Positions 16,185 to 28,302 of a DNA stretch of 64,000 nt are shown here, one piece after another (position 1 is the stretch's first letter; each line of letters begins with the position of its first letter). The notes under the pieces are model-generated. The model was not told the origin of the DNA. It saw only the letters and a list, made by a program, of their open reading frames with translations, and did not search any database. The stretch covers positions 297,395 through 361,394 of the forward strand of contig NZ_JAKKUV010000001.1 of assembly GCF_021864465.1 (NCBI RefSeq), written 5' to 3'. The position numbers were made by a program, and so were the translations under genes. This stretch comes from Hyphobacterium sp. SN044. Its GTDB lineage: Bacteria > Pseudomonadota > Alphaproteobacteria > Caulobacterales > Maricaulaceae.

Positions 16185-16933
16185 ATGATGAACTCTCAGC
16201 GCTCGTCTATGCCGGTGCGCTGATCTTTGCGCGGCTCGGGGCGATTCTCATGCTTATGCCCGGCATCGGTGAGCCCGGCGTGCCGCCGCGCGCGCGTCTG
16301 GCCTTTGCGCTGATGTTCTCGCTGGCGCTCGCCCCGTTCATCGCGCCCGAGTTGCCCGCCGAACCGGTGCAGCCGCTGGCCATGGCCGCGATGCTGATGA
16401 GCGAGGCGCTGATCGGTCTGATGATCGGCGCGGTCATGCGCATGTTCATGTCGGTCGCCTCTGTCGCCGGCCAGATTGTCGGCCAGCAGACGGGCCTCGC
16501 CATGGCGCAGGCCTTCGACCCCTCGCAGGGGCAGTCCGGCGCCCTGATGTCGACCTTCCTGAACCTGCTTTTCATCGTGCTGATCTTCGTCACCAACCTG
16601 CATCATCTGCTGCTCCTGGCCGCCCGCGGTTCGTATGACGTCATGCCGGTCGGGTCGCTGCCGCCGCTCGCCGATGCAGCGGAATGGGCGCTGACTGTCT
16701 TTTCCGACAGCTTCCGGATCGGCATCCAGATCGCCGCGCCGCTGATCGTCTTCGGTCTGGTCTTCTATTTCGGCCTCGGCGTGCTTTCGCGCCTGATGCC
16801 GCAGGCGCAAATCTTCTTCATCGCCATGCCGGTGAACATCCTGGCCGGCTTCTTCATCTTCGCGATCTCGGTGGGGGCCATGGCCATGGTCTGGCTCCAG
16901 CGTCTCGAATCCTTCGCCGTCGAATTCCAGTAG
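16181..16933 (+). CDS. fliR: FliR, flagellar type III export gate protein
   Basis: FliR completes the FliPQR export gate. I take a GTG start at 16181 that overlaps the fliQ stop (GTGA), giving 250 residues, the usual family length; the open frame extends further upstream but there it lies over fliQ. Several membrane helices are present, with motifs ILMLMPGIGEPGVPPRARLAFAL, GQIVGQQTGLAMAQAFDP and PQAQIFFIAMPVNILAGF. It ends ten bases before flhB. Confidence 0.93.
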   Translation: MNDELSALVYAGALIFARLGAILMLMPGIGEPGVPPRARLAFALMFSLALAPFIAPELPAEPVQPLAMAAMLMSEALIGLMIGAVMRMFMSVASVAGQIVGQQTGLAMAQAFDPSQGQSGALMSTFLNLLFIVLIFVTNLHHLLLLAARGSYDVMPVGSLPPLADAAEWALTVFSDSFRIGIQIAAPLIVFGLVFYFGLGVLSRLMPQAQIFFIAMPVNILAGFFIFAISVGAMAMVWLQRLESFAVEFQ

Positions 16934-16942
16934 GAGCGCGCG

Positions 16943-18013
16943 ATGGCAGACGATCAGGACGAAAGCGAAAAAACAGAAGAGCCGACAGCGAAGCGCCTGC
17001 AACAGGCGCGCGAGAAAGGCGACGTTCCCAAATCGCAGGAGATACCGGGCTGGTTCGTGCTGGCTTCCGGCCTCGTCGTCATTGCCCTCTTGGGACCGTC
17101 CATTGCGCGCCATCTGGCCGGCAGCCTGTCGGTCTTCCTGGCGCGCCCGCACGAGCTCAGCCTCGATCCAGCCGCCGCGCTCGACCTGACGGCCGCAACC
17201 GCCTGGACGGTCGCGCTGGCGGTCGGGTTTTCCTTCCTGATCCTGATGGGCGCGGGTCTGGCCGGGCACCTCGTCCAGACCGGGCTCTTGTTCTCGACCG
17301 AGAAGATGAACCCGAAACTGTCGAAGCTGAATCCGGTTGAGGGCGTGAAGCGGATGTTCGGCCCGCAGGGCTGGGCCAACTTCCTCAAAGGCCTCGGCAA
17401 GATGGCGCTGGTCTCCGGCGCGATCTTCATCGTGATCTGGCCGAAGCGGACCGAGCTGGCAGCCCTGCCGGCCATGGACGTGTCGGGCATTCTGCAGGTC
17501 GTCCTGACGGACGTGATCCTGCTCTTCATCGCCGCGCTCGTGGCCTATGCCGCCATCGCCGCGCTCGACTACATCTACCAGCGACAAAGTTTCATGAAGC
17601 GCAACCGCATGTCGCGCCGGGATTTGAAGGACGAGCTGAAACAGACCGAGGGCGACCCGATGATCCGCGCGCGCCTTCGCCAGATCCGCCAGGAGCGCGC
17701 CCGCCGGCGCATGATGGCCGCCGTGCCGGACGCGACCGTAGTGATCACAAACCCGACCCACTATGCCGTGGCACTGAAATACGAGCAGGGCGTGACCGCC
17801 GCGCCGATCTGCGTCGCCAAGGGTGCCGACGCGGTTGCCTTGCGCATTCGGGAGCTGGCGAAGGAGCACGGCGTGCCGATCGTCGAGGATCCGCCGCTCG
17901 CCCGGGCGCTCCACGCCAGTGTTGAGATCGACGAAACCATTCCCGCCGAACACTACAAGGCGGTCGCCAAGGTGATCGGCTACGTGCTCACGCTCGCGCG
18001 CAAGCGGGCGTGA
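16943..18013 (+). CDS. flhB: FlhB, flagellar export switch protein
   Basis: FlhB controls substrate switching in flagellar export by cutting itself. The 356-residue protein starts with the typical cytoplasmic segment SEKTEEPTAKRLQQAREKGDVPKSQE, has four membrane helices, and carries the autocleavage motif NPTH with Asn270-Pro271 at the cut site (VVITNPTHYAVALKY). Length is normal. It lies ten bases after fliR and is followed after 62 bases by the cckA ATG. Confidence 0.97.
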   Translation: MADDQDESEKTEEPTAKRLQQAREKGDVPKSQEIPGWFVLASGLVVIALLGPSIARHLAGSLSVFLARPHELSLDPAAALDLTAATAWTVALAVGFSFLILMGAGLAGHLVQTGLLFSTEKMNPKLSKLNPVEGVKRMFGPQGWANFLKGLGKMALVSGAIFIVIWPKRTELAALPAMDVSGILQVVLTDVILLFIAALVAYAAIAALDYIYQRQSFMKRNRMSRRDLKDELKQTEGDPMIRARLRQIRQERARRRMMAAVPDATVVITNPTHYAVALKYEQGVTAAPICVAKGADAVALRIRELAKEHGVPIVEDPPLARALHASVEIDETIPAEHYKAVAKVIGYVLTLARKRA

Positions 18014-18075
18014 CGCCGCGTTGCGATGTAGAGTTTCGAACGGACGCGCGATTCGGATCGCGTACGGAGGATTCC

Positions 18076-20613
18076 ATGGCCGAATTTACCCAGCCCGTGA
18101 AAGCGATGCGGGCGCCGCTCTGGACCCAGCCGGTGGCTCGCGGATTGTTCTGGACCGCCGCCCTCTGCGCCCTGGCCTCGGCCGGTGTGGCACTGTTCGC
18201 GGCGTCCGAAGCGGGCTGGCACGGCTTCATCCTGCTGGCCGGGTTCGCGGTCGCCGCTTTCCTCCTGCTTTACGCGCTCGCCGCCGGTGAAGCCGCCGGG
18301 CGCGCCCTGCGCGAAAAGGCCGAACGCCATGCCCTCCCGGGACCGTCGGCACTGGCGCTCGAAGCGCTCGATCTGCTGGCAGACCCGGTGCTCGTGACCA
18401 ATCGCAAGGGCGCGCCGCGCTGGGGCAATGCCGCCTATCGCGATATCGCGAAAACGGCGGGCGGTCTCGGCCAGAGCCTCGCACTCGCCGGTCCGGACCG
18501 GATCTGGGCCGGCAGCGACGGGGCGATCTATCGCCTGATCCTGGCGGCGGCCTCCGGTGCGACGGCGCGCGAACGCATGCCCGCGCTCGACGTGGACGGC
18601 GAACTGCGCCGCTACGACATCGAGGTGCGCCCCTCCGGCGACGATCACATTGTCTGGCGGGTCATGCCGTCTGTCGACGAAGTCACAGGCGAAAAGGACA
18701 CGCGCCTGCGCCCGGACTGGGCCGACAATGCCCCGGCCGGCCTTATGGCTATCGACCCCAAGGGCAAGCTGCTCGACGGCAATGCGACGCTGCGCGAGTG
18801 GCTCGGCCTGAAGCGCGAGGACGAATTGCCGGCGCTGCGCGACATGCTGACCGGCGACGGCGCGCGCGCGGTGCTGAAGACCTGCGGCCAGCCCGACACG
18901 GTGCGCCTCGATGCGCGCCTCAAAGGGCGGGAAGGGGTGGAGACGCCGGTCGCCATCGCAATCCGCTGGGAAGGCGGCAAGCAGCCCGTCGGCCGCGCCA
19001 TCGTCTATGGCCTGTCGACCACCGGCGCGCCGCCGGGAATCGCCCAGGCCATGCCGACCGGCGCCAAGGCCGGGCGCACCTTCGACGAGATGTTCTTCTC
19101 CGCGCCCTTCGGCGTCGCCCGGCTCGACGGGGCAGACCCGGAAGCCGCGATCATCGAGGACGCCAACCCGGCGCTGCTGCAGTATTGCGGCGGCACGGCC
19201 ATCCCCGGCGCGAAATTCATCGACCTGTTCGACTGGAGCGACGGGCGCACGCCGGCCGAGGCGATCGCCCGCGCCTCCAGCGGCACGACCGAGCCGGCCG
19301 AAGTCGTCCTCAAGGGCGAATCCAAGCGCGAGGCGCACCTGGTCTTCGCACCGGCCCGCGGCGGCAAACGCGTCGCCTATGTCATCGACGTCTCGGCGTG
19401 GAAGGACCTCGAGCGGAAATTCGCGCAGGGCAACAAGATGCAGGCGGTCGGCCAGCTCGCCGGCGGCGTCGCGCACGAATTCAACAATCTGCTGACGGCG
19501 CTGCGCCTGACGGTCGACGAATTGCTCGGCCGCCATCCGGTCGGCGATCCCTCCTACGCCGACCTGCAGCACATCAACTCGACCATCGCGCGCGCCGCGG
19601 GCCTGGTGAAGAAGCTGCTCGCCTTCTCGCGCAAGCAGACCTTCCGGGTCGAGACGCTGGAAGTGCCGGACGTGCTGTCCGACTTCTCCATCCTCCTGCG
19701 CCAGATCCTCGAGGAGACGGTGAAACTGGAGATCGTCCACGGCCGCGACCTGCCGCCGATCCGCGCCGACAAGGGTCAGCTGGAAACCGCGATCATCAAC
19801 CTCGTCGCCAATGGCCGCGACGCGATGCGCGAGAAGGGCGGCGGCACGATGACGATCCGCACCTCCGCCGCGACCGCAGACGAGGTCCGCGAGGCCGGGG
19901 CGCCAGACCCGGTGGCCGGCGACTGGGTCCTGATCGAGGTGCAAGACGAAGGCACCGGAATGGACGAGGCGACGCGGGAGAAAATCTTCGAGCCCTTCTT
20001 CACCACCAAGCCGCAAGGCAAGGGCACCGGGCTCGGCCTCGCCACCGTCTACGGCATCGTCAAGCAGTCTGGCGGCTTTCTTTTCGTCGAGTCCGAACTC
20101 GGCAAGGGCACGACTTTCCGCCTCTTCCTGCCCGCCACCGAGGCGACCGAGGAAGTGCGCGAGGAGGTCGAACGCAAGAAGGCCGAGCGGGCGATCGAAC
20201 CCAAGCCGGCCGACCTCGCCGGGCGCGGCCGCATCCTCCTCGTCGAGGACGAGGACAAGGTGCGCATGATCGCGGCCCGCACGCTTGCCAAGCGCGGCTA
20301 TGAGGTCACTGAAGCCGAGGACGGGGAGAAGGCGCTCGCCATCCTGCAGGACGGTGAGAGCACATTCGACCTCCTGATCTCCGACGTTGTCATGCCGGGC
20401 CTGGATGGTCCGGGACTCGTCGAGAAGGCGCGCGATCTCTTGGCCACGACCCGGATCGTCTTCATCTCCGGCTATGCCGAGGAGGAGTTCTCGCACACGC
20501 TCTCGCGCGAGCACGACATCTCCTTCCTGCCCAAGCCCTTCACGCTGTCGCAGCTGGCCGAGAAGGTGAAGAGCGAGATCGGCGCACGCGCCGAGGACGC
20601 CGACGCGGCCTGA
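18076..20613 (+). CDS. cckA: CckA-type hybrid histidine kinase
   Basis: CckA phosphorylates ChpT and so CtrA and CpdR, controlling the cell cycle. The 845-residue protein has two N-terminal membrane helices (about residues 20-75) and PAS-like regions. The histidine motif is [14 protein letters not shown] with His467. An ATPase domain ([34 protein letters not shown]) is followed by a C-terminal receiver with phospho-acceptor Asp770 ([13 protein letters not shown]). The start has GGAGG seven bases upstream; a GTG overlapping flhB is less likely. Position after flhB matches Caulobacter. It is longer than the Caulobacter protein, as I recall it, by about 150 residues, mostly before the kinase core. 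Confidence 0.92.
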   Translation: MAEFTQPVKAMRAPLWTQPVARGLFWTAALCALASAGVALFAASEAGWHGFILLAGFAVAAFLLLYALAAGEAAGRALREKAERHALPGPSALALEALDLLADPVLVTNRKGAPRWGNAAYRDIAKTAGGLGQSLALAGPDRIWAGSDGAIYRLILAAASGATARERMPALDVDGELRRYDIEVRPSGDDHIVWRVMPSVDEVTGEKDTRLRPDWADNAPAGLMAIDPKGKLLDGNATLREWLGLKREDELPALRDMLTGDGARAVLKTCGQPDTVRLDARLKGREGVETPVAIAIRWEGGKQPVGRAIVYGLSTTGAPPGIAQAMPTGAKAGRTFDEMFFSAPFGVARLDGADPEAAIIEDANPALLQYCGGTAIPGAKFIDLFDWSDGRTPAEAIARASSGTTEPAEVVLKGESKREAHLVFAPARGGKRVAYVIDVSAWKDLERKFAQGNKMQAVGQLAGGVAHEFNNLLTALRLTVDELLGRHPVGDPSYADLQHINSTIARAAGLVKKLLAFSRKQTFRVETLEVPDVLSDFSILLRQILEETVKLEIVHGRDLPPIRADKGQLETAIINLVANGRDAMREKGGGTMTIRTSAATADEVREAGAPDPVAGDWVLIEVQDEGTGMDEATREKIFEPFFTTKPQGKGTGLGLATVYGIVKQSGGFLFVESELGKGTTFRLFLPATEATEEVREEVERKKAERAIEPKPADLAGRGRILLVEDEDKVRMIAARTLAKRGYEVTEAEDGEKALAILQDGESTFDLLISDVVMPGLDGPGLVEKARDLLATTRIVFISGYAEEEFSHTLSREHDISFLPKPFTLSQLAEKVKSEIGARAEDADAA

Positions 20614-20638
20614 CAGGCCGCGTTCCGCTCCTTCAAAT

Positions 20639-20653
20639 GTTCCGGTTGCGTTC
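20639..20653 (+). promoter_or_regulatory. LexA (SOS) box of recA
   Basis: GTTC-CGGTTGC-GTTC is an exact match to the alphaproteobacterial LexA site GTTC-N7-GTTC. It lies 71 bases before the recA start codon. The second half also forms the palindrome GTTCCGGGAAC. Confidence 0.85.
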
Positions 20654-20723
20654 CGGGAACAAACGCGGTACAAGCCCCTTCAATTGCCCCGCTGACGGGG
20701 CCGTGAAATAAGGGGCAGGACCC

Positions 20724-21812
<1,089 letters not shown>

Positions 21813-21854
21813 TCCGTCAGCCCGGTAACTTCGCAGCCGCAAAAATTTCAGCAG

Positions 21855-21881
21855 CGGGCGCTTGGCGAGGCCGGGCGCCCG
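21855..21881 (+). terminator. Possible terminator between recA and alaS
   Basis: CGGGCGC (21855-21861) pairs with GCGCCCG (21875-21881) across a 13-base loop and is followed by TTCG rather than a T run. The structure is plausible but weak. Confidence 0.35.
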
Positions 21882-21961
21882 TTCGTATATGGAGTGACAT
21901 TCACCGCCCGTAACACCGGCACAAGACACACCCGGCCCGCACCGTGGCCGGTAAGGACGCC

Positions 21962-24616
21962 ATGATGACCAGCCTGCGCGACATCCGCAGCGGATTTCTC
22001 GACTATTTCGCCAAGCACGATCACGAGGTCGTGCCGTCGAGCCCGCTCGTTCCCAAGGACGACCCGACGCTGCTCTTCACCAATGCCGGCATGGTGCAGT
22101 TCAAGAACGTCTTCACCGGGCAGGAAAAGCGCGCCAAGCCGCGTGTCGTGACGACGCAGAAATGCGTGCGCGCCGGGGGCAAGCACAACGACCTCGACAA
22201 TGTCGGCTACACCGCCCGCCACCACACATTCTTCGAAATGCTGGGGAATTTCTCCTTCGGCGACTATTTCAAGGAACGGGCGATCGAGCACGCCTGGACG
22301 CTGCTGACGAAGGATTTCGGCCTCCCGAAGGACAAGCTTCTGGTCACCGTCTATTCGGAAGACGACGAGGCGCATGGTCTGTGGAAGAAAATCGCCGGCC
22401 TGTCCGATGACCGGATCATCCGGATATCCACGATGGATAACTTCTGGATGATGGGCGACACCGGTCCCTGCGGCCCGTGCTCGGAAATCTTCTATGATCA
22501 CGGCCCGGGTATTCCCGGCGGCCCTCCGGGATCGCCCGGCGAAGACGGCGACCGTTTCATCGAGATCTGGAATCTCGTCTTCATGCAGTTCGAGCAGAAG
22601 GACGGCGGAGAGCGCATTTCCCTGCCCAAGCCCTCGATTGATACCGGCATGGGGCTGGAGCGGATCGCGGCGGTTCTGCAAGGTGTCCATAACAATTACG
22701 AGGTCGACCTGTTCAAGGCGCTGATCGAGGCGTCCGAAGAAGTCCTGTCTTCGAAGGCCGAGGGCGACGCGCTGGCGAGCCACCGCGTCATCGCCGATCA
22801 CCTGCGCTCGACCTCATTCCTGATGGCGGATGGCGTGTCGCCCTCCAACGAAGGCCGGGGCTATGTCCTGCGCCGCATCATGCGCCGCGCGATGCGCCAT
22901 GCGCACCTGCTCGGCGCGACCGAACCGGTCATGCACAAGCTGGTGCCGGCGCTGGTCAAACAGATGGGCGAAGCCTTCCCGGAACTGCCGCGCGCGCAGG
23001 AAATGATCCAGTCGACGCTCGAGGCCGAGGAAGAACGTTTCCAGCGCACGCTTGGCCGGGGCCTGGCCCTGCTCGACGAGGCCACGCGCGGCATGAAGGA
23101 AGGCGACTCGCTGTCCGGCGAGACGGCCTTCCGCCTCTACGACACCTATGGCTTCCCGCTCGACCTGACGCAGGACGCGCTTCGCGCCCGCGGCATGACG
23201 GTCGACACCGAGGCGTTCGAGGTCGCGATGGAAGGCCAGCGCGACGCGGCCCGGGCGAACTGGAAGGGCTCGGGCGAAGCCGCGCCGGACGCCGTCTGGT
23301 TCGCGGTCCGCGACCGGCTCGGGAAGACCGACTTCCTCGGCTATGATTGCCACGCCGAGAAGGGCGAATTGACCGCCATCGTCGCGGGCGGATCAGAACA
23401 GGACACGCTCGAAGCTGGACAAAGCGGTGAACTCGTCTTCGACCGCACGCCTTTCTACGGTGAGAGCGGCGGTCAGATCGGTGACGCCGGCGTGATCGAA
23501 TTCGCCAGTGGCGCGCGTTTCGTCGTCGACGACGTGCAAAAGTGCGGCGGCGACATGCATGGTCATGTCGGGCGTCTGGAATCGGGCTCGATCGCCATCG
23601 GTGATACCGCGACCCTGACGGTCGATGAGGGCCGCCGTTCGCGCACCCGCGCGAACCACTCGGCCACCCACCTTCTGCACCGCGCGCTGCGCGATGTGCT
23701 GGGCACGCATGTGACCCAGAAGGGCTCCTATGTCGGGCCCGACCGGCTGCGCTTCGACTTCTCGCATCCCAAGTCGGTAAGCGCCGACGAGATCGCGCGT
23801 ATCGAGGCCGAGGTGAATGCGATCATTCGCCAGAACGATGTGGCCGAGACCAAGGAAATGGCCCCGGAAGACGCCATCAAGGCCGGCGCGCTGGCTCTGT
23901 TCGGCGAGAAGTATGGCGACATGGTCCGCGTCCTCGCGATGGGCCGCGATGTCGAGCCGGGGCGGCGCTATTCCGTTGAGCTCTGCGGCGGCACGCATGT
24001 CGCGCGCACCGGCGATATCGCCCTGTTCAAGATCGTGTCCGAAGGCGCGGTCGCGTCTGGCGTGCGCCGGATCGAGGCGCTGACCGGCGAAGCCGCGCGG
24101 CAATGGCTGGAAAACCAGGCCGGCATCGCCCGCAAATCCGCCGAGGCGCTGAAAATCCCGGTCGGAGACCTCCAGACGCGGATCGCCGCGCTGGTCGATG
24201 AACGCAAGTCGCTGGAACGCCAGCTGGCCGAGGCCAAGAAGCAGCTCGCCATGGGCGGTGGCGGGGCCGCTTCTCCTGCGGGCCCCGAAGATGTCGGCGG
24301 CACGAAATTCATCGGCCGCGTCGCCGAAGGCGTTGGCGGCAAGGACCTTCGCGCGCTGGTGGACGACGCCAAGGGTCAGCTGGGCTCGGGCGTGGTTGCC
24401 TTTGTCGGTGTCAATGACGGCAAGGCGGCGCTGGCGGTCGGCGTGACGGACGACCTCAAAGGCAAATTCTCCGCGGTGGAGCTCGTCCGCGTTGGCGCCG
24501 AGGCCGTGGGCGGCAAGGGCGGCGGCGGCCGCGAGGACTTTGCCCAGGCCGGTGGGCCGGACGGGTCGAAAGCGGATGACGCCATCGCGGCGATCAAGTC
24601 GGCCATCGCAGGCTGA
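21962..24616 (+). CDS. alaS: Alanyl-tRNA synthetase
   Basis: AlaRS charges tRNA-Ala. The 884-residue protein has the class II catalytic core ([35 protein letters not shown]), and the [15 protein letters not shown] segment. The editing domain carries [16 protein letters not shown] and the [12 protein letters not shown] zinc site, and the C-terminal domain is Gly-rich. I start at the first of two adjacent ATGs, with AAGGA just upstream; a GTG 18 bases earlier is an alternative. The recA-alaS order is common in alphaproteobacteria. The stop shares one base with the next ATG. Confidence 0.97.
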   Translation: MMTSLRDIRSGFLDYFAKHDHEVVPSSPLVPKDDPTLLFTNAGMVQFKNVFTGQEKRAKPRVVTTQKCVRAGGKHNDLDNVGYTARHHTFFEMLGNFSFGDYFKERAIEHAWTLLTKDFGLPKDKLLVTVYSEDDEAHGLWKKIAGLSDDRIIRISTMDNFWMMGDTGPCGPCSEIFYDHGPGIPGGPPGSPGEDGDRFIEIWNLVFMQFEQKDGGERISLPKPSIDTGMGLERIAAVLQGVHNNYEVDLFKALIEASEEVLSSKAEGDALASHRVIADHLRSTSFLMADGVSPSNEGRGYVLRRIMRRAMRHAHLLGATEPVMHKLVPALVKQMGEAFPELPRAQEMIQSTLEAEEERFQRTLGRGLALLDEATRGMKEGDSLSGETAFRLYDTYGFPLDLTQDALRARGMTVDTEAFEVAMEGQRDAARANWKGSGEAAPDAVWFAVRDRLGKTDFLGYDCHAEKGELTAIVAGGSEQDTLEAGQSGELVFDRTPFYGESGGQIGDAGVIEFASGARFVVDDVQKCGGDMHGHVGRLESGSIAIGDTATLTVDEGRRSRTRANHSATHLLHRALRDVLGTHVTQKGSYVGPDRLRFDFSHPKSVSADEIARIEAEVNAIIRQNDVAETKEMAPEDAIKAGALALFGEKYGDMVRVLAMGRDVEPGRRYSVELCGGTHVARTGDIALFKIVSEGAVASGVRRIEALTGEAARQWLENQAGIARKSAEALKIPVGDLQTRIAALVDERKSLERQLAEAKKQLAMGGGGAASPAGPEDVGGTKFIGRVAEGVGGKDLRALVDDAKGQLGSGVVAFVGVNDGKAALAVGVTDDLKGKFSAVELVRVGAEAVGGKGGGGREDFAQAGGPDGSKADDAIAAIKSAIAG

Positions 24617-25056
24617 TGGCAAGACAGCCGAAGTCCGACATCCAGTTCGCTGGCGACAAGGCCGCCGGGCGCGCCATTGCGTCCGTGCGGGCGGCCTTCA
24701 ACACGGCGCTGGAAACCCGGTCGCTGAAGGCGATCGCCGACTGCCTGCACGCAAACGCCATCCTCGTCCCGGGCGAGGATGCGCCTCTGATCAATGGCCG
24801 CGACGCCCAGATCGAGGCGTGGACGACGATCTTCAATGAGGCGCCGGACGTCACTTATGTGCGGAGCCCCGCGCGCATCGAGGTGAACGAGGACGGATTG
24901 CTGGCGGCCGAAAGCGGACGCTGGACCGGCGGCTGGACCGTCGAGGGCATGACCGTGCGCTACACCGGGCGGTATTTCGCGAAATGGCGGCTCGACGGCG
25001 ACGATTGGCGGATCGAGGCGGAAACCTTCGTCACCATGCGGCGTCAGTCCGTCTGA
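24616..25056 (+). CDS. SnoaL/NTF2-like protein (DUF4440 type)
   Basis: The 146-residue protein looks like a small alpha+beta NTF2-fold protein: an N-terminal helix AIASVRAAFNTALETRSLKAIADCL, then strands with HANAILVPGEDAPLINGRDAQIEAW and a C-terminal YFAKWRLDGDDWRIEAETFV. Such proteins may be enzymes or ligand-binding; no catalytic assignment is possible here. The start codon overlaps the alaS stop by one base, so it is probably co-translated with alaS. There is no signal peptide. Confidence 0.7.
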   Translation: MARQPKSDIQFAGDKAAGRAIASVRAAFNTALETRSLKAIADCLHANAILVPGEDAPLINGRDAQIEAWTTIFNEAPDVTYVRSPARIEVNEDGLLAAESGRWTGGWTVEGMTVRYTGRYFAKWRLDGDDWRIEAETFVTMRRQSV

Positions 25057-25136
25057 GGCACCGATTTTCCTGTCGCAAATCATCGCCGCGGAGTAGAATT
25101 CCCTCGGGCTGTTCAACCTGAAGGGGAGGCGTTCCG

Positions 25137-25709
25137 ATGCGCATGATGCTTGCGTTGACCTGTCTGGCGGCGGTGTCAACAACCACCGCAAATGCTCAGT
25201 ATTCCGAAGACGTGCCGGCCTATCCGGGCTGCACATGGGAAGACACGGTGCTGGCCGCGCCGGAAACGTCCTCCATGCCCGATCTCGCTCTGCGCATTCA
25301 GCGCTGCGATGATCCGGACATGCAGATCAGCCTGGATTACGCGATCGACGGCATGATCAGCGAGGTCTTCACCGACGGCTATCAGATGGAGCGGATCCAG
25401 GTCTTCCATGATCCAGACGTGGAAGCCGCGGCATTGATGCGGATGGTGGCGGAAGCCAACGTGCCAGAAGACGAACGCGTGCGCTGCACCTTCAGCGAGG
25501 ACGAGCCGGGTTTCTGGACCTATGGGCCGGACGGCGATTACGAAGCCGAACTCAATGCGCTGAACGAACCGTGGGAAGCCTGCGGACTCTTTGGCGAAGG
25601 GGCGCAGGTGCAGTTCTTCAAGATCATCGGCGCGCACACCGCGGTCTATGTCTGGGCGGGTCAGGACCTGCCGCTGTTCGATCCCCGCAGCATCGAACTG
25701 GCGGAGTAA
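25137..25709 (+). CDS. Hypothetical secreted protein
   Basis: The 190-residue product has a signal peptide (MRMMLALTCLAAVSTTTANA). The mature acidic protein contains several cysteines (PGCTW, RCDDP, RCTF, EACGL) that could form two disulfides. I do not recognise a family. The start is supported by GGGGAGG eight bases upstream. It stands alone between an NTF2-like gene and a strong terminator facing icd. Confidence 0.7.
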   Translation: MRMMLALTCLAAVSTTTANAQYSEDVPAYPGCTWEDTVLAAPETSSMPDLALRIQRCDDPDMQISLDYAIDGMISEVFTDGYQMERIQVFHDPDVEAAALMRMVAEANVPEDERVRCTFSEDEPGFWTYGPDGDYEAELNALNEPWEACGLFGEGAQVQFFKIIGAHTAVYVWAGQDLPLFDPRSIELAE

Positions 25710-25720
25710 CGCCCGAATGA

Positions 25721-25748
25721 AAAAGGCCGGGCGATGGCCCGGCCTTTT
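25721..25748. terminator. Bidirectional terminator between a secreted protein gene and icd
   Basis: A perfect 12-base stem, AAAAGGCCGGGC / GCCCGGCCTTTT, has a GATG loop and gives A- and T-rich flanks on both sides. It serves the two converging genes. Confidence 0.92.
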
Positions 25749-25768
25749 CGTTTCGGTCTATGCGGGCC

Positions 25769-26986
25769 TTAGCCCTTCATCGCCGCGGCGAAGCGCTCAT
25801 TGACCTTTTCCAGGAAGCCCTCGGTCGAGAGCCAGCCTTGCTGGTCGCCGACGAGCAGGGCGAGGTCCTTGGTCATGTAGCCGGCCTCGACGGTGGAGAT
25901 GACTGTCGCCTCCAGCTTGTCGGCGAAATTCATCACCGCCTCATTGCCGTCCATGCGGCCGCGGTGGTGCAGGCCGCGTGTCCACGCGAAGATCGACGCG
26001 ATGGAATTCGTCGAGGTCTGCTCGCCGCGCTGATGCTGGCGGTAGTGGCGGGTGACGGTGCCGTGGGCGGCTTCGGCCTCGACCGTCTTGCCGTCCGGGC
26101 TCATCAGCACCGACGTCATCAGGCCGAGCGAGCCGAAGCCTTGCGCCACGGTGTCGGACTGCACATCGCCGTCATAGTTCTTGCACGCCCAGACGAAGCC
26201 GCCGGACCACTTCATCGCGGCCGCGACCATGTCGTCGATCAGGCGGTGTTCGTAGGAGATGCCCTTCGAGGCGAAGGCGTCCTTGAATTCGGCGTCGTAG
26301 ATCTCCTGGAACAGATCCTTGAAGCGGCCGTCATAGGCTTTCAGGATCGTGTTCTTGGTCGACAGATAGACCGGCCAACCGCGCTGCAGGCCGTAATTCA
26401 GACTGGCGCGGGCAAAGTCGCGGATCGAGTCATCCAGATTGTACATGCCCATCGCGACGCCTGCGGACGGGAATTCGAAAATCTCGTATTCCATCTTCTC
26501 GCCGCCATCGTCCGGCGTGAAGGTCATCGTCAGCTTGCCCTTGCCCGGCACCCTGAAATCGGTCGCGCGGTACTGGTCGCCGAAGGCGTGACGGCCGACG
26601 ACGATCGGCTTGGTCCAGCCCGGTACCAGCCGCGGCACGTTCGAGATCACGATCGGTTCGCGGAAGACGACGCCGCCGAGGATGTTGCGGATCGTGCCAT
26701 TCGGCGAGCGCCACATCTTCTTCAGGCCGAATTCCTCGACCCGGGCTTCGTCCGGCGTGATGGTCGCGCACTTGACGCCGACGCCGTAATGCTTGATCGC
26801 CTCGGCCGCTTCGACGGTGATCTTGTCATCCGTCTCGTCGCGCTTCTGGATCGACAGGTCGTAGTATTTCAGGTCGACGTCGAGATAGGGGTGGATGAGA
26901 TAGTCCTTGATCAACTGCCAGATGATCCGGGTCATCTCGTCGCCGTCGAGCTCGACGAGCGGGGTATCGACTTTGATTTTGGCCAT
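25769..26986 (-). CDS. icd: NADP-dependent isocitrate dehydrogenase
   Basis: This enzyme of the citric acid cycle oxidises isocitrate to 2-oxoglutarate. The 405-residue protein matches the dimeric eukaryote-like class common in alphaproteobacteria: [19 protein letters not shown] at the N-terminus, [12 protein letters not shown], the active-site stretch [26 protein letters not shown], and the NADP-site [12 protein letters not shown] start at MAKIKVDTP; the longer frame upstream overlaps trmJ's promoter and shows no homology. Confidence 0.96.
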   Translation of the reverse strand: MAKIKVDTPLVELDGDEMTRIIWQLIKDYLIHPYLDVDLKYYDLSIQKRDETDDKITVEAAEAIKHYGVGVKCATITPDEARVEEFGLKKMWRSPNGTIRNILGGVVFREPIVISNVPRLVPGWTKPIVVGRHAFGDQYRATDFRVPGKGKLTMTFTPDDGGEKMEYEIFEFPSAGVAMGMYNLDDSIRDFARASLNYGLQRGWPVYLSTKNTILKAYDGRFKDLFQEIYDAEFKDAFASKGISYEHRLIDDMVAAAMKWSGGFVWACKNYDGDVQSDTVAQGFGSLGLMTSVLMSPDGKTVEAEAAHGTVTRHYRQHQRGEQTSTNSIASIFAWTRGLHHRGRMDGNEAVMNFADKLEATVISTVEAGYMTKDLALLVGDQQGWLSTEGFLEKVNERFAAAMKG

Positions 26987-27094
26987 GTCGGTCTGCTTCC
27001 GTTCTGACTGGAAAACGGCACGTGCACGTGCGTGAGGATTGAAAATGTGGCGGGTTCCTAGCACCCGCCGCGCCGGATCGAAAGGGGCCTTGGT

Positions 27095-27832
27095 ATGCGC
27101 GCGCCCGCCATCATTCTGGTGAACCCGCAAATGGGCGAGAATATCGGCGCTGCGGCGCGCGTGATGGGTAATTTCGGTCTCGCCGATTTACGCCTCGTCG
27201 CGCCGCGCGACGGCTGGCCCAATCCGCAGGCCGAAGCCATGGCGGTGGGCTCGCCCGTGCTTGAGTCGGCCCGCGTCTTCGACACGGTTGCCGAAGCGAC
27301 CGCGGACCTGTCACGCGTCTACGCCACGACCGCCCGCCCGCGCGGCATGGAAAAGCGCGTGCTGACCGGCCGCGAGGCGATCGCCGAAGCGCGGGGTGCG
27401 CTGGCTGCGGGCGAGGGGACGGGCATTCTGTTTGGCGCCGAGCGTCAGGGGCTGGAGAATGACGCGGTCGCCGGCGCGGACGCGATCCTGACTCTGCCGG
27501 TTGATCCGGCCTTCAAGTCGCTGAATCTGGCGCAGGCCGTCGCGGTCGTGGCCTATGAGTGGGCGTCGGGTGACCCGGTGCCGGAGGCCTTCACGGATAT
27601 GGCCCCGCCTGCACCGCGCATCGAGATCGACCGCCTGTTCGAGCATTTCGAGACCGAGTTGGACCGTGCCGGCTTCTTCCATCCCCCCGACAAGACGCCG
27701 CTGATGATCAACAATCTGCGCTCCGCCCTCATTCGCGCCCGCTTCACCGAGCAGGAGGCCCGTACCTTCCGCGGCGCGATCAAGGCGCTGGCCATCGGCC
27801 GGGGCAAGGCCCGGATTGTCCGTGAGGATTGA
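27095..27832 (+). CDS. trmJ: TrmJ-type tRNA 2'-O-methyltransferase (SpoU family)
   Basis: The family methylates the 2'-OH of tRNA position 32. The 245-residue SPOUT protein has motif 1 [22 protein letters not shown], motif 2 [47 protein letters not shown], and the C-terminal helical extension typical of TrmJ. It is divergent from icd and is followed after 32 bases by queD. Placement in TrmJ rather than another SpoU subfamily rests on the C-terminal segment. Confidence 0.88.
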   Translation: MRAPAIILVNPQMGENIGAAARVMGNFGLADLRLVAPRDGWPNPQAEAMAVGSPVLESARVFDTVAEATADLSRVYATTARPRGMEKRVLTGREAIAEARGALAAGEGTGILFGAERQGLENDAVAGADAILTLPVDPAFKSLNLAQAVAVVAYEWASGDPVPEAFTDMAPPAPRIEIDRLFEHFETELDRAGFFHPPDKTPLMINNLRSALIRARFTEQEARTFRGAIKALAIGRGKARIVRED

Positions 27833-27864
27833 CGCGCGCGCCTTCGGACGCCAAAGACCCGCCC

Positions 27865-28302
27865 ATGCCGACGATCACCTGCACCCGCCTCATCGCCTGG
27901 GACGCCCTGCACCGGATTCCGGGGCATGAGGGCATCTGCCGCGCCTTTCACGGCCACCGCTATTCCGCGGAGATCACCTGCGCCGCCGAAGCGTTGGACG
28001 GGGTTGGCCGCGTCGTCGACTTCTCGGTGATCAAGAAGAAGGTCGGCGGCTGGATCGACACCAACTGGGACCACACCGCCATTCTGATGCGCGGCGACCC
28101 GGACCCGGCGGTGAAGGCGGTCTGCGCGTCGAACGCCAGCTATGGCCGCCCGGTCTACCTGATGGACGTGCCTCCGACGGCGGAGAACATTGCCGCCGAG
28201 CTGTTCCGCATCGCATCCGACCTGCTTCTCGAAGACGGTGTCTCGGTTCAGCGCATCCGCGTCTGGGAAACCCCGAACTGCTATGCGGATGTCGTCGGCT
28301 AA
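27865..28302 (+). CDS. queD: 6-carboxytetrahydropterin synthase (QueD family)
   Basis: QueD makes 6-carboxy-tetrahydropterin on the way to queuosine in tRNA; related enzymes make tetrahydropterins. The 145-residue protein has zinc-ligand positions in DALHRIPGHEG and FHGHRY, a catalytic-type Cys in CRAFHGH, VVDFSVIKKKV, and the terminal RVWETPNCYADV. I start at MPTITCTR; a TTG frame 12 residues longer overlaps trmJ. No other queuosine genes are near. Its neighbour also modifies tRNA. Confidence 0.87.
   Translation: MPTITCTRLIAWDALHRIPGHEGICRAFHGHRYSAEITCAAEALDGVGRVVDFSVIKKKVGGWIDTNWDHTAILMRGDPDPAVKAVCASNASYGRPVYLMDVPPTAENIAAELFRIASDLLLEDGVSVQRIRVWETPNCYADVVG

Noticed and set aside
17980-20673. 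A 897-codon minus-strand frame opposite cckA
   Set aside because: It is an antisense shadow of cckA, whose kinase and receiver motifs are complete on the plus strand.
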